Assembly: GCA_021156365.1 (NCBI GenBank)
Contig: JAJNDK010000003.1
Location: 1 to 64,000 of the forward strand
Length of the DNA: 64,000 nt
Direction: 5' to 3'
Source of the DNA: Bacteroidota bacterium
GTDB taxonomy: Bacteria > Bacteroidota > Bacteroidia > B-17B0 > Aurantibacillaceae
Program-made: the position numbers and the translations under genes
The notes under the pieces: generated by a model
The model's database searches: none
What the model was told of the DNA's origin: nothing
Seen by the model: the letters and a program-made list of their open reading frames with translations, nothing else
In this document: piece after piece, positions 17,329 to 25,399 of the stretch
Layout of the letters: each line of letters starts with the position of its first letter
Position numbering within the stretch: the stretch's first letter is position 1

Positions 17329-17841
17329 ATGCCTAAGATCCTGTTGCTTTCCGATACGCACAATTACCTCGACAACCGTATTGCAAAGTATACCGATGCC
17401 TGCGATGAGATCTGGCATGCCGGGGATGTGGGCACTGTTTCCATTTGCAACACCCTGAAAAAAATGAAGCCGTTCCGGGCCGTGTATGGCAATATCGACG
17501 GGCAGGATGTGCGCATCGAATACCCGAAGGACCTTGTTTTTATGTGTGAAGAAGTGAAAGTGTTTATGACACATATTGGAGGATACCCCGAACGCTACAA
17601 CGCGGAAGCAAAAAAAGTGATCCTTGCAGAAAAACCGCAGTTGTTCATCTGCGGGCATTCGCATGTACTGAAAGTTATGTATGACAAAAAGCTGAACCTG
17701 CTGCACATGAACCCCGGCGCCTGCGGCATGCACGGCTTTCACCAGGTGAAAACAATGCTGCGTTTTGAGATCACGGGAAAGGAGATCAAAAACCTCGAAG
17801 TAATTGAACTGGGACTGCGAAATGAGATCAGAACTTCGTAA
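17329..17841 (+). CDS. YfcE/MJ0936-type metallophosphodiesterase
   Basis: The 170-residue protein shows all calcineurin-like phosphoesterase metal motifs of the compact family: SDTH at residues 8-11, HAGD, GNID, THIGG and GHSH. It has no signal peptide and is cytoplasmic. Members hydrolyse phosphodiesters with two divalent metals, but the natural substrate is usually unknown, so only the family is assigned. Length is normal. It sits 6 bases after porV2. Confidence 0.92.
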   Translation: MPKILLLSDTHNYLDNRIAKYTDACDEIWHAGDVGTVSICNTLKKMKPFRAVYGNIDGQDVRIEYPKDLVFMCEEVKVFMTHIGGYPERYNAEAKKVILAEKPQLFICGHSHVLKVMYDKKLNLLHMNPGACGMHGFHQVKTMLRFEITGKEIKNLEVIELGLRNEIRTS

Positions 17842-17923
17842 ATTAGCTTTCATGCATCGCCGGCTTACATAGGGATTTCTATTGCCGCTGAAGAAAGATT
17901 TTTTTATTTGAGTTATGAATTTT

Positions 17924-17931
17924 TACCTTTG
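17924..17931 (+). promoter_or_regulatory. Bacteroidota -7 element before the M48 protease gene
   Basis: TACCTTTG fits TAnnTTTG and lies 22 bases before the ATG at 17954. A TTTG at 17907 is too close to serve as a normal -33 element. Confidence 0.45.
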
Positions 17932-17953
17932 TATTCAACCAATGTAAACCCTA

Positions 17954-19939
17954 ATGAAACTACTCTTAAGTCTTCTTATTTTTTTATTAATTATATGTAA
18001 GACCAGCTTTTCACAATCGCTTAGCTATCAGTTCCCGGAGAAATTCAATCAGGTATATAATTTCAAGCCGGATGAAGCATTTGCTATCCTCAATAAGGAA
18101 CCCTTAAAGGGCCTGACGAAGGAGCAGTCGGATAAATTCAGGATTAACAACATATATAATACACAGTATGAGTTTGACAATAATCAGATATATCTTGATT
18201 GGGGACAGGCGGAAGTTTACCTGATGAGACTTTTAGATACTATTATCCCGGATACCTTAACGAAAAAGAAGAACCTGAATGTATTTATAACGCGTGATCC
18301 TGTGAACAATGCATACACAAAAAACAATGGATTTCTTTTTATTAATATTGGTTTGCTGGCGAATGTGAGATCAGAAGCAATCTTGGCATATGTAATTGGC
18401 CATGAATCGGGGCATTATATTTTTGATCACCAGTACAAAGGACTAAAGAAATTCTACGAAGCATATTACTCCAAGAATTTTGTGTTGGCTGACGAGTATT
18501 TTGCTTTTAAGAGGAAACAAGAAGCAGATGCTGATTATTTTGCCATGCAGTGTTCTGGAAAGCTGGGTTTCAATCTTAAGGAAACTGCACAGGACTATGA
18601 AATGAACGATATGAAACGCAGATTATACCGGTATTCCAGAGGATACGCGAATATGGTAAAAGCGTCACAAAAAACGGAAGAAGCTATTGACAGGCAAAAG
18701 TCCAAAACAAATTCTTCCAGTTCAAGTCATCCGGATGATGTTGCGAGGATGGAACTTGCGAATAAAATGCAATTGATTTACAAAGGCTCAAAAAAGTATC
18801 TTTTAGATTCGTTGTTCTTTACAAGGTTAAGAAAAACGGCAAGGGAAGAATGCAAAAAAATTTATTTTGACAATGCAAGATATGAAGAGTGCCTTTCCAT
18901 TGCTTTTGTTGATTATTTATATGACTCAAAGAATCTAAAAAACGTGTATTATATATACGAATCGCTGAGAAGGCTGATGTATATAAAGCCCAAACTGAAA
19001 ACAATGGGTTTTTTATTAGATGGGATTGAGGATGATGAATTGTTTTATGCCAATAAAAGTTTACTGTATAAACCGGATTATCTGTTTTTTGACGTCTTGG
19101 AATACGAAGAATTAAAAAATCATAGCTTTTTCACAGTTGAAAAGAAACCTTTTAATACCTATGAACAGGCCTTTCATTATTTCTCAAGGGAAGCATTGAA
19201 ATATAATATGAATGAAGCTAATTTCAGTATAGGCTTGCACTATTATGGACAAAAAAACAATGATAGTGTAGCGAAATACCTGAATAAATATATCGAAAAC
19301 GGAAGCGGCCTCAATATAACCTTTGCCGGCAATCTGCTCAAAAACAAGAGTCCATATATAGAAGGAAATAAGTGGATAGTGATATACGATAACTCCGGGA
19401 ACTATACAGGAAGTTCATATAACTATTATCAGGCCAGGAATAAAAAGAGTGTGAATCCGATTATTCGTAAAGAACTTCTCCAGGATACTCTGAATACGGA
19501 TTTAGTGTTTATAAATGAGTTGATCGGTACGCAACCTAAATTGTTGGCTCAGATGCAAAAGTTGGAGAGTAATTTGTTTAAGCTATATGATGAAGACGAT
19601 GTCTCTAATTTCAAGAAGGTAAAACTAAAGACAAAAGAAAACATCGAAGAATTAGCACTTTCCCATCCGTTTAATAAACATTTCCTGATTTTGGCCCCCG
19701 AATTCTATAACTGGTTTGCCGAAAATAAGTATTCCACATTATTCCTTGTTGAAGTGGTTCATCAGTACCAGGATTTTCTGGGAGGGAAGGAAGAGTATAA
19801 TACGTATACAGGTTATTATCAGGAAATTAATGGAAAAAGACCCTATTTTAAAGATGCGATCAGGAATGCTTTTTTAAGAAAACAGACCGACCAGGAAATA
19901 GTGTCTGACCTTAATAAATTTCTCTATGTTACTGAGTAA
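17954..19939 (+). CDS. M48 family metalloprotease, exported
   Basis: The 661-residue protein has a signal peptide (about 1-20, ending SFSQS) and a zincin active site, VIGHESGH, with His150, Glu151 and His154. The downstream glutamate in KQEADADYFAM serves as third ligand, as in peptidase family M48. The catalytic domain spans about 85-270 (including SHPDDVARMELANKM). The C-terminal ~380 residues are Lys/Tyr/Asn-rich and unassigned. This is longer than BepA-type M48 proteins, which end in TPR repeats. It probably acts in the periplasm on envelope proteins. It stands alone between the phosphodiesterase and biotin genes. Confidence 0.85.
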   Translation: MKLLLSLLIFLLIICKTSFSQSLSYQFPEKFNQVYNFKPDEAFAILNKEPLKGLTKEQSDKFRINNIYNTQYEFDNNQIYLDWGQAEVYLMRLLDTIIPDTLTKKKNLNVFITRDPVNNAYTKNNGFLFINIGLLANVRSEAILAYVIGHESGHYIFDHQYKGLKKFYEAYYSKNFVLADEYFAFKRKQEADADYFAMQCSGKLGFNLKETAQDYEMNDMKRRLYRYSRGYANMVKASQKTEEAIDRQKSKTNSSSSSHPDDVARMELANKMQLIYKGSKKYLLDSLFFTRLRKTAREECKKIYFDNARYEECLSIAFVDYLYDSKNLKNVYYIYESLRRLMYIKPKLKTMGFLLDGIEDDELFYANKSLLYKPDYLFFDVLEYEELKNHSFFTVEKKPFNTYEQAFHYFSREALKYNMNEANFSIGLHYYGQKNNDSVAKYLNKYIENGSGLNITFAGNLLKNKSPYIEGNKWIVIYDNSGNYTGSSYNYYQARNKKSVNPIIRKELLQDTLNTDLVFINELIGTQPKLLAQMQKLESNLFKLYDEDDVSNFKKVKLKTKENIEELALSHPFNKHFLILAPEFYNWFAENKYSTLFLVEVVHQYQDFLGGKEEYNTYTGYYQEINGKRPYFKDAIRNAFLRKQTDQEIVSDLNKFLYVTE

Positions 19940-19946
19940 TGAGTGT

Positions 19947-19981
19947 TTTGTATACGTATTGAAATTCTAATCGTATATTTG
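19947..19981 (+). promoter_or_regulatory. Predicted promoter of bioB-bioF
   Basis: TTTG at 19947-19950, 23 bases, then TATATTTG at 19974-19981, matching the Bacteroidota -33/-7 consensus. The ATG of bioB follows 24 bases later. Confidence 0.65.
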
Positions 19982-20005
19982 TAAAAATCGTTTTTTACCC
20001 GAATC

Positions 20006-20989
20006 ATGCAAGCAAAAAACTGGACAAAAGAAGAGATACTGGATGTGTACAATACACCCTTACTGGAATTAGTACAACGCGCATCAGAGGTGCACAAGCA
20101 GCATCATAAAACAGGCGAAGTGCAGGTGAGCTCGCTTATTTCCATCAAAACAGGCGGTTGCCCTGAGGATTGTTCTTATTGCCCGCAGGCAGCACGTTAT
20201 CACACCGATATCAAAGTACACAAGTTGATGGCTGTGGAAGAAGTGTTAGGAATGGCAGAGAATGCACAAAAAGGAGGCGCTTCCCGTGTGTGCCTCGGGG
20301 CTGCATGGCGCGAAGTGCGCGATAACAAAGATTTCGACAAGGTGCTGGACATGGTGAAAGGCATCAACAATATGGGTATCGAAGTGTGCTGCACATTAGG
20401 AATGCTCAGCGAGCAGCAGGCTATGAGACTGGCAGACGCCGGCTTGTATGCCTACAATCACAATTTAGATACATCCGAAGAAAATTACGAAAAGATCATT
20501 TCCACCCGTACCTACGATGATCGTCTGAACACGATCAAGAATGTACGTAAGGCAGGCGTTACCGTTTGTTCCGGAGGGATCATCGGCATGGGCGAAAAAA
20601 CAGAGGACAGGATCGGGATGCTGTACACACTTAGCTTATTACGTCCTGTTCCGGAATCCGTTCCTATCAATGCACTCGTGGCAGTAGAAGGAACCCCGCT
20701 GGAAGAGCAGCCTCCGGTGCCTATCTGGGACATGGTGCGCATGATCGCTACTACACGGATCGTGATACCTACTACAGCCGTTCGTCTTTCTGCGGGAAGA
20801 CTGAGCATGAGCATGGAAGGGCAGGCCCTGTGTTTCCTGGCCGGCGCCAATTCCATCTTCGCAGGCGACAAATTGCTTACCACTCCTAATCCTGAATTCA
20901 ACCAGGATATGGAAATGTTCGATATTCTGGGTCTGAAGCCCAAAGCGGCATTTGCCGACAAACATGCCGAACAAACCGTAAACGCATAA
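20006..20989 (+). CDS. bioB: Biotin synthase
   Basis: The 327-residue protein is a radical SAM enzyme with the CPEDCSYC motif (Cys52, Cys56, Cys59) for the [4Fe-4S] cluster. It carries family motifs [32 protein letters not shown] and [15 protein letters not shown]. It inserts sulfur into dethiobiotin, the last step of biotin synthesis, in the cytoplasm. Length is typical. The bioF gene follows after 7 bases, so the two form an operon. No bioD, bioA or bioC is seen near by. Confidence 0.98.
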   Translation: MQAKNWTKEEILDVYNTPLLELVQRASEVHKQHHKTGEVQVSSLISIKTGGCPEDCSYCPQAARYHTDIKVHKLMAVEEVLGMAENAQKGGASRVCLGAAWREVRDNKDFDKVLDMVKGINNMGIEVCCTLGMLSEQQAMRLADAGLYAYNHNLDTSEENYEKIISTRTYDDRLNTIKNVRKAGVTVCSGGIIGMGEKTEDRIGMLYTLSLLRPVPESVPINALVAVEGTPLEEQPPVPIWDMVRMIATTRIVIPTTAVRLSAGRLSMSMEGQALCFLAGANSIFAGDKLLTTPNPEFNQDMEMFDILGLKPKAAFADKHAEQTVNA

Positions 20990-20996
20990 TTCATTC

Positions 20997-22127
20997 ATGC
21001 CACTCCCTCATTCTTTACAAACTGCATTGAGCAGGAGGAAAGAGGAAAACCTTCTACGTTCACTTTCGGTGAGCGAAGGACTCATTGATTTTTGTTCCAA
21101 CGATTACCTCGGTTTTGCGCGCAGCAGGGAATTGCATGAGCGCACACTTCAGAAAGAAGCGCTTTATGGTCAATGGAACGGATCCACCGGTTCCCGTCTT
21201 ATTTCGGGCAATACAAAGGCGATCGAAGAGCTTGAGCAGAAAATAGCGGCATTTCACGGAGCAGAAGCTGCATTGATCTTTAATTCGGGCTATGATGCCA
21301 ATATCGGTCTCCTTTCCTGTATTGGCAAACGGGATGATATGTTCCTCTATGATGAGTTGGTGCATGCTTCCCTGCACGACGGGATGCGGCTTTCGCATGC
21401 AGCTTCCTATAAATTCAAACACAACGATACTGCGGACCTGAAACGCTTACTAACGAATAACAGGCCGGCAGGCACCACCTATGTAGTGTTGGAATCCGTT
21501 TATTCCATGGATGGGGATTCGGCTCCCCTGCAGTCTATCCTGGAACTGAAAAAAGAATTTTCTTTTGAGCTGATCGTTGACGAAGCCCATGCCATCGGTG
21601 TTTTCGGAAAGCAGGGCAGGGGACTTTGCAATGAGTCCGGGCTGGAAGCGGACTGTTTTGCACGGATCTATACGTTCGGAAAAGCGATGGGCGTTCACGC
21701 TGCAGCTATAGCAGGGAGTGCAGAGCTTCGGTCCTACCTGATCAATTTTTCGAGATCATTTATTTATACCACTGCGCTCAGTCCTCATGCCTATGCGGCC
21801 ATCGATGCTTCCTATGAGCTTTTGCAGGTCTCAGGAGCCGGGAGTGAGCTCGGGCAGCGCATTACTGAATTTAAACAGCTCATCCGGGGAAGGAATATAC
21901 CTGCTTCCGAAAGCGCCATACAGGTGCTGTTGATCCCGGGCAATAATGAAGTGACAAGGGCTTCGTTGCTCCTGAAAGAAAAAGGTCTGGATGTGAGGGC
22001 CATCAAAAGCCCTACGGTGAAGGCAGGGAGTGAGCGCCTCCGTATTTGCCTGCATGCATACAACACGGCAGCCGAACTGGAACTATTGCGCAGTGCCCTT
22101 GCAGACGAGGATTTTATTGATGCATGA
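20997..22127 (+). CDS. bioF: 8-amino-7-oxononanoate synthase (AONS family, PLP-dependent)
   Basis: The 376-residue protein belongs to the alpha-oxoamine synthase family. It shows FCSNDYLGFA, GSTGSRLISG, FNSGYDANIG, SVYSMDGDSAPL, DEAHAIGVFG and the PLP lysine region YTFGKAMGVH. It is assigned as BioF because it directly follows bioB; related enzymes (Kbl, serine palmitoyltransferase) share the fold but not this setting. It joins pimeloyl-ACP/CoA with alanine to give KAPA. The start is the ATG 7 bases after the bioB stop. Confidence 0.92.
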   Translation: MPLPHSLQTALSRRKEENLLRSLSVSEGLIDFCSNDYLGFARSRELHERTLQKEALYGQWNGSTGSRLISGNTKAIEELEQKIAAFHGAEAALIFNSGYDANIGLLSCIGKRDDMFLYDELVHASLHDGMRLSHAASYKFKHNDTADLKRLLTNNRPAGTTYVVLESVYSMDGDSAPLQSILELKKEFSFELIVDEAHAIGVFGKQGRGLCNESGLEADCFARIYTFGKAMGVHAAAIAGSAELRSYLINFSRSFIYTTALSPHAYAAIDASYELLQVSGAGSELGQRITEFKQLIRGRNIPASESAIQVLLIPGNNEVTRASLLLKEKGLDVRAIKSPTVKAGSERLRICLHAYNTAAELELLRSALADEDFIDA

Positions 22128-22181
22128 AAACAAGCAGCGCCAAAAATTACCTAAAAATTTCGCTTTGCAAACTTGTTTTGA

Positions 22182-22189
22182 TATATTTG
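22182..22189 (+). promoter_or_regulatory. Bacteroidota -7 element before the lipoprotein gene
   Basis: TATATTTG fits TAnnTTTG and sits 19 bases before the ATG at 22209. The nearest TTTG upstream is only 14 bases away, so the -33 element is unclear. Confidence 0.45.
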
Positions 22190-22208
22190 CATAAAACACT
22201 CCGCAATT

Positions 22209-23057
22209 ATGAATAAAATAGTATTTGCTGCTCTAACTATTACCCTGCCATTTCTATTTTCTTCTTGCTCTTCCAATCCCGATACCCAGGACGACATGGA
22301 CAGCGACACAGTAAAAACCGTTGTAGATGTAAGAGTCAAAGCCAATGCACAGAATATATTCAACTCTATTCCCGATCCCAAAAAGCTGACGGATATGATA
22401 TCCGATGCCAACCTGGAATACGACGGATCACTGCTGAACAACCCGGATAAATATACTTCATACGGAACCGACGATTTCAAAGCACTTAACCTCGGTGTTT
22501 ACGGAACCGACCTGAGTTTTACCAGCCTTTTCGAGCAGACACAGGAAAGCATGCTGTACCTGAAATGTGTGAACCAGTTATGCAAAGGCCTTGGTATTAG
22601 CGGAGTTTTTGATGAACGGACAACCGACCGCATCGACGCGAATAAAGATAACCGTGATTCATTACTGGATATCATTTCCAAGTCTTTTTGGGAAGCCGAT
22701 CGTTTTCTGAAAGAGAACCAGCGTGGTCATTCTTCTGCATTGCTGATCGCCGGCGGATGGATCGAAGGCATTTACCTGGCGGATAAGCTGGCCATCAACA
22801 GTAAGAGCCGCAAGATCACCGATGAGATCATCAAACAAAAATCCTCCTTAAAGGATCTGATCGCCTTAATGGAGGCATATCCACCGGGCGAGGACACGAA
22901 ATTTCTGCTGGACGACCTGCGTACACTGCTGACACCTCTCGAGGATCTGTCGGTGAAAGTGGCAGCACTGGATAAAAAGGCCGAAGTAGATCCGGCTTTG
23001 TTCAAAGACCTCGATGAGCGTATAATTGTGATCCGTAAAAAGATCACGCAGAATTAA
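22209..23057 (+). CDS. Putative lipoprotein, Bacteroidota hypothetical
   Basis: The 282-residue protein has a lipoprotein signal with lipobox FSSC (Cys20) and an Asp-rich stretch (DTQDDMDSDT) after it. The rest is predominantly helical (NIFNSIPDPKKLTDMI, GGWIEGIYLADKLAI, KSSLKDLIALMEAYPP). I know no domain assignment for it; related lipoproteins are common in the phylum. It is a single gene with its own -7 element, between the biotin operon and the CoA-transferase genes. Confidence 0.78.
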   Translation: MNKIVFAALTITLPFLFSSCSSNPDTQDDMDSDTVKTVVDVRVKANAQNIFNSIPDPKKLTDMISDANLEYDGSLLNNPDKYTSYGTDDFKALNLGVYGTDLSFTSLFEQTQESMLYLKCVNQLCKGLGISGVFDERTTDRIDANKDNRDSLLDIISKSFWEADRFLKENQRGHSSALLIAGGWIEGIYLADKLAINSKSRKITDEIIKQKSSLKDLIALMEAYPPGEDTKFLLDDLRTLLTPLEDLSVKVAALDKKAEVDPALFKDLDERIIVIRKKITQN

Positions 23058-23127
23058 CCGGGGCCGGGTATTCCGGCACTGTTTCCTCAATAAATTCATT
23101 TTTCGGGCTAAAAAGTAAACAATAGGG

Positions 23128-23157
23128 TTTGTAATACCCCGCGAATGTTTATTTTTG
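23128..23157 (+). promoter_or_regulatory. Predicted promoter of the CoA-transferase genes
   Basis: TTTG at 23128-23131, 18 bases, then TATTTTTG at 23150-23157. It lies 24 bases before the ATG at 23182, which supports that start over the upstream TTG at 23155, which overlaps the -7 element. Confidence 0.65.
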
Positions 23158-23181
23158 GACGACTATTCAAACGGATTAATT

Positions 23182-23883
23182 ATGATAAATAAAGTGGTAG
23201 CGAATGCCGATGAGGCATTAAAAGGAATTGAAGACGGAATGACGATCATGGTCGGCGGTTTTGGTTTGTGTGGTATTCCGGAAAACAGTATTTCGGCCCT
23301 GATAAAAAAAGGAACGAAGAACCTTACCTGTATCAGCAACAATGCCGGTGTGGATGATTTCGGTCTTGGCCTGCTGCTGCAAACCAAACAGATCAAAAAA
23401 ATGATCTCTTCCTATGTAGGGGAGAATGCTGAGTTCGAACGCCAGATGCTGAGCGGCGAGCTGGAGGTGGACCTTGTTCCGCAAGGCACGCTGGCTACGC
23501 GCTGTATGATGGCAGGTTACGGTATCCCGTTTTTCCCGACACCGGCAGGCGTAGGAACAGAAGTTGCGATCGGCAAACAGGTGATCAACTGGAAAGGCCG
23601 TGATTACCTTATGGAAGAAGCCTTTGAAGCAGAATTTGCCATTGTGAAAGCCTGGAAAGGTGATTCGGCAGGCAACCTGATCTTCCGTTCCACAGCACGT
23701 AATTTTAATCAGCCAATGTCGATGGGAGGCAAGATCACTGTGGCAGAAGTAGAAGAGCTGGTTCCGCTTGGCGAGCTGGTACCTGATCAGATCCATACAC
23801 CGGGAATATATATACATCGTATCTTCCAGGGAAGTAATTATGAAAAAAGGATCGAGCAGAGAACGGTAAGACCGAAGAAGTAA
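23182..23883 (+). CDS. scoA: 3-oxoacid CoA-transferase subunit A
   Basis: The start at 23182 (MINKVV) gives 233 residues, the normal size; the longer frame begins inside the promoter. Motifs of the alpha subunit are present: [45 protein letters not shown] and [13 protein letters not shown]. With subunit B it transfers CoA between succinyl-CoA and acetoacetate or a similar oxoacid, in ketone-body or branched-chain use. The 64-base gap to scoB contains the short palindromic sequence CCGCGAAAATCTGCGG. Substrate is inferred from family. Confidence 0.94.
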   Translation: MINKVVANADEALKGIEDGMTIMVGGFGLCGIPENSISALIKKGTKNLTCISNNAGVDDFGLGLLLQTKQIKKMISSYVGENAEFERQMLSGELEVDLVPQGTLATRCMMAGYGIPFFPTPAGVGTEVAIGKQVINWKGRDYLMEEAFEAEFAIVKAWKGDSAGNLIFRSTARNFNQPMSMGGKITVAEVEELVPLGELVPDQIHTPGIYIHRIFQGSNYEKRIEQRTVRPKK

Positions 23884-23902
23884 TTTGTCATTAAATTAAT
23901 AA

Positions 23903-23933
23903 TCTGTGAAATCCGCGAAAATCTGCGGCTAAA
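23903..23933. repeat. Short palindromic intergenic sequence
   Basis: The sequence around CCGCGAAAATCTGCGG (stem CCGC/GCGG) lies between scoA and scoB. Similar sequences are, to my recollection, scattered in Bacteroidota intergenic regions; copy number cannot be judged here. Confidence 0.35.
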
Positions 23934-23947
23934 AAAATACAAAACAA

Positions 23948-24604
23948 ATGTTAGATAAGAACGGAATAGCAAAACGAATTGCACGCGAAGTAAAGGACGG
24001 AATGTATGTAAACTTAGGGATCGGTATTCCAACGCTGGTTGCCAACTACATTCCCGAAGGAGTAAATGTAGTACTGCAGTCCGAGAACGGGATCTTAGGA
24101 ATGGGACCTTTTCCTTATGAAGGAGAGGAAGATGCCGATCTGATCAATGCGGGCAAGCAAACCGTAACCTTACTGAAAGGTTCTTCTATTTTTGATTCTG
24201 CTATGAGCTTTGGTATGATCCGTGCGCAGAAAGTGCACCTCACTATTTTGGGAGCAATGGAAGTGAGCGAGACCGGGGATATTGCCAACTGGAAAATTCC
24301 GGGCAAAATGGTAAAAGGTATGGGTGGCGCGATGGACCTTGTAGCTTCCGCAAAAAATATTATTGTCGCCATGCAGCATGTGAACAAAGCAGGTGAATCC
24401 AAGCTCCTGCCGAAATGTGATCTGCCTTTGACGGGGATCCGTTGTGTGAAAAAGATCGTTACCGAATTAGCTGTATTGGATGTATTACCGGAAGGCGGTT
24501 TCAGATTAGTAGAGCGTGCTCCGGGTGTAACGGTAGAACAGATCAAAGCTGCTACGGCCGGCAAGCTCATTGTGGAAGGTGATGTGCCGGAAATGGTGAT
24601 TTAA
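23948..24604 (+). CDS. scoB: 3-oxoacid CoA-transferase subunit B
   Basis: The 218-residue protein has the beta-subunit pattern GMYVNLGIGIPTLVANYIP and the catalytic glutamate (Glu46) in QSENGILGMGP, which forms the glutamyl-CoA thioester. Further motifs are FDSAMSFGMIR, GAMEVSETGDIANW and GKMVKGMGGAMDLV. It pairs with scoA upstream to form the active heteromer. Length and start are normal. Confidence 0.95.
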   Translation: MLDKNGIAKRIAREVKDGMYVNLGIGIPTLVANYIPEGVNVVLQSENGILGMGPFPYEGEEDADLINAGKQTVTLLKGSSIFDSAMSFGMIRAQKVHLTILGAMEVSETGDIANWKIPGKMVKGMGGAMDLVASAKNIIVAMQHVNKAGESKLLPKCDLPLTGIRCVKKIVTELAVLDVLPEGGFRLVERAPGVTVEQIKAATAGKLIVEGDVPEMVI

Positions 24605-24675
24605 GGATGGTGTTTTATTTGGAATTTGACTATGGAAAGTCGAAGACAACAGCTCTTCCTACCTAAGTAGAAGTT

Positions 24676-25293
24676 CTATAGATTAGAATTTACAATTTGG
24701 GAAGTATTCATAAAAGTATCCTGCCAAATTTCAAAGCGATTATCAAACTTTTCAGCGAAAACCAAATACTGGCATTTACCTATACTTTCCGGTAACCTGG
24801 TTATTTCAGTGAACGTATTATTTTTAAATAAAAATTCAGCATCATCCACAACGAACATTTGCAACTTGTTCAAATTAATCCCGTTAACAAAATAAAGCTT
24901 ACTTAATCGTTTTGGAGTTGCAATAACTATATCCACTCCTGAATAAATTGCCTCTTTTTGATCGTCGATGTTTTTCTCTTCATAAACACAATAGACACGC
25001 AGGTCGGTTTCTTTTATAAAAGCGCTAAACTCTGATTCCATATCTAAAGCAGCTTGTTTATCTTTTACAATTATCACCGCTCTGGGTGCATCTTCCACTG
25101 CTTTTCCTTTTAATTTTTGAATAACACTTAAAACGATGCTTGTTGTTTTACCGGATCCCGTTGGTGCAATAGCAAACATACTGGCGCCTCCTTTAATTTT
25201 GACCAGTATTTTTTCCTGGAAGGCCAGGGGTTCTTTAAATCCTCTTAACTCTAAGTTATCTGTTAAAGCTGGTATTAGTTTTTTAAACGACAT
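24676..25293 (-). CDS. Single-domain DEAD-box-like helicase protein
   Basis: I choose the ATG at 25293 (MSFKKLIPALTDNLE), giving 205 residues. Only the first RecA-like domain is present: a Q-motif-like region, Walker A APTGSGKT, a motif Ib-like stretch and VIATPKRL. The Walker B motif reads VDDAEF where DEAD would be expected. Motifs IV-VI, which lie in the second domain, are absent, so ordinary unwinding by this protein alone is not expected. ATP or RNA binding is possible. Stand-alone proteins of this length occur in other Bacteroidota, as far as I recall, so this is more likely a family feature than a truncation. Confidence 0.78.
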   Translation of the reverse strand: MSFKKLIPALTDNLELRGFKEPLAFQEKILVKIKGGASMFAIAPTGSGKTTSIVLSVIQKLKGKAVEDAPRAVIIVKDKQAALDMESEFSAFIKETDLRVYCVYEEKNIDDQKEAIYSGVDIVIATPKRLSKLYFVNGINLNKLQMFVVDDAEFLFKNNTFTEITRLPESIGKCQYLVFAEKFDNRFEIWQDTFMNTSQIVNSNL

Positions 25294-25399
25294 GATTATA
25301 ATTCCTGTATTTGTGGCAAAGATACGTGAAAATAAAATGACACTCAATTAGTAAGAAAACGAGTCCACTGAAGTAATAAAAAGATTATTTAATTCCCTT

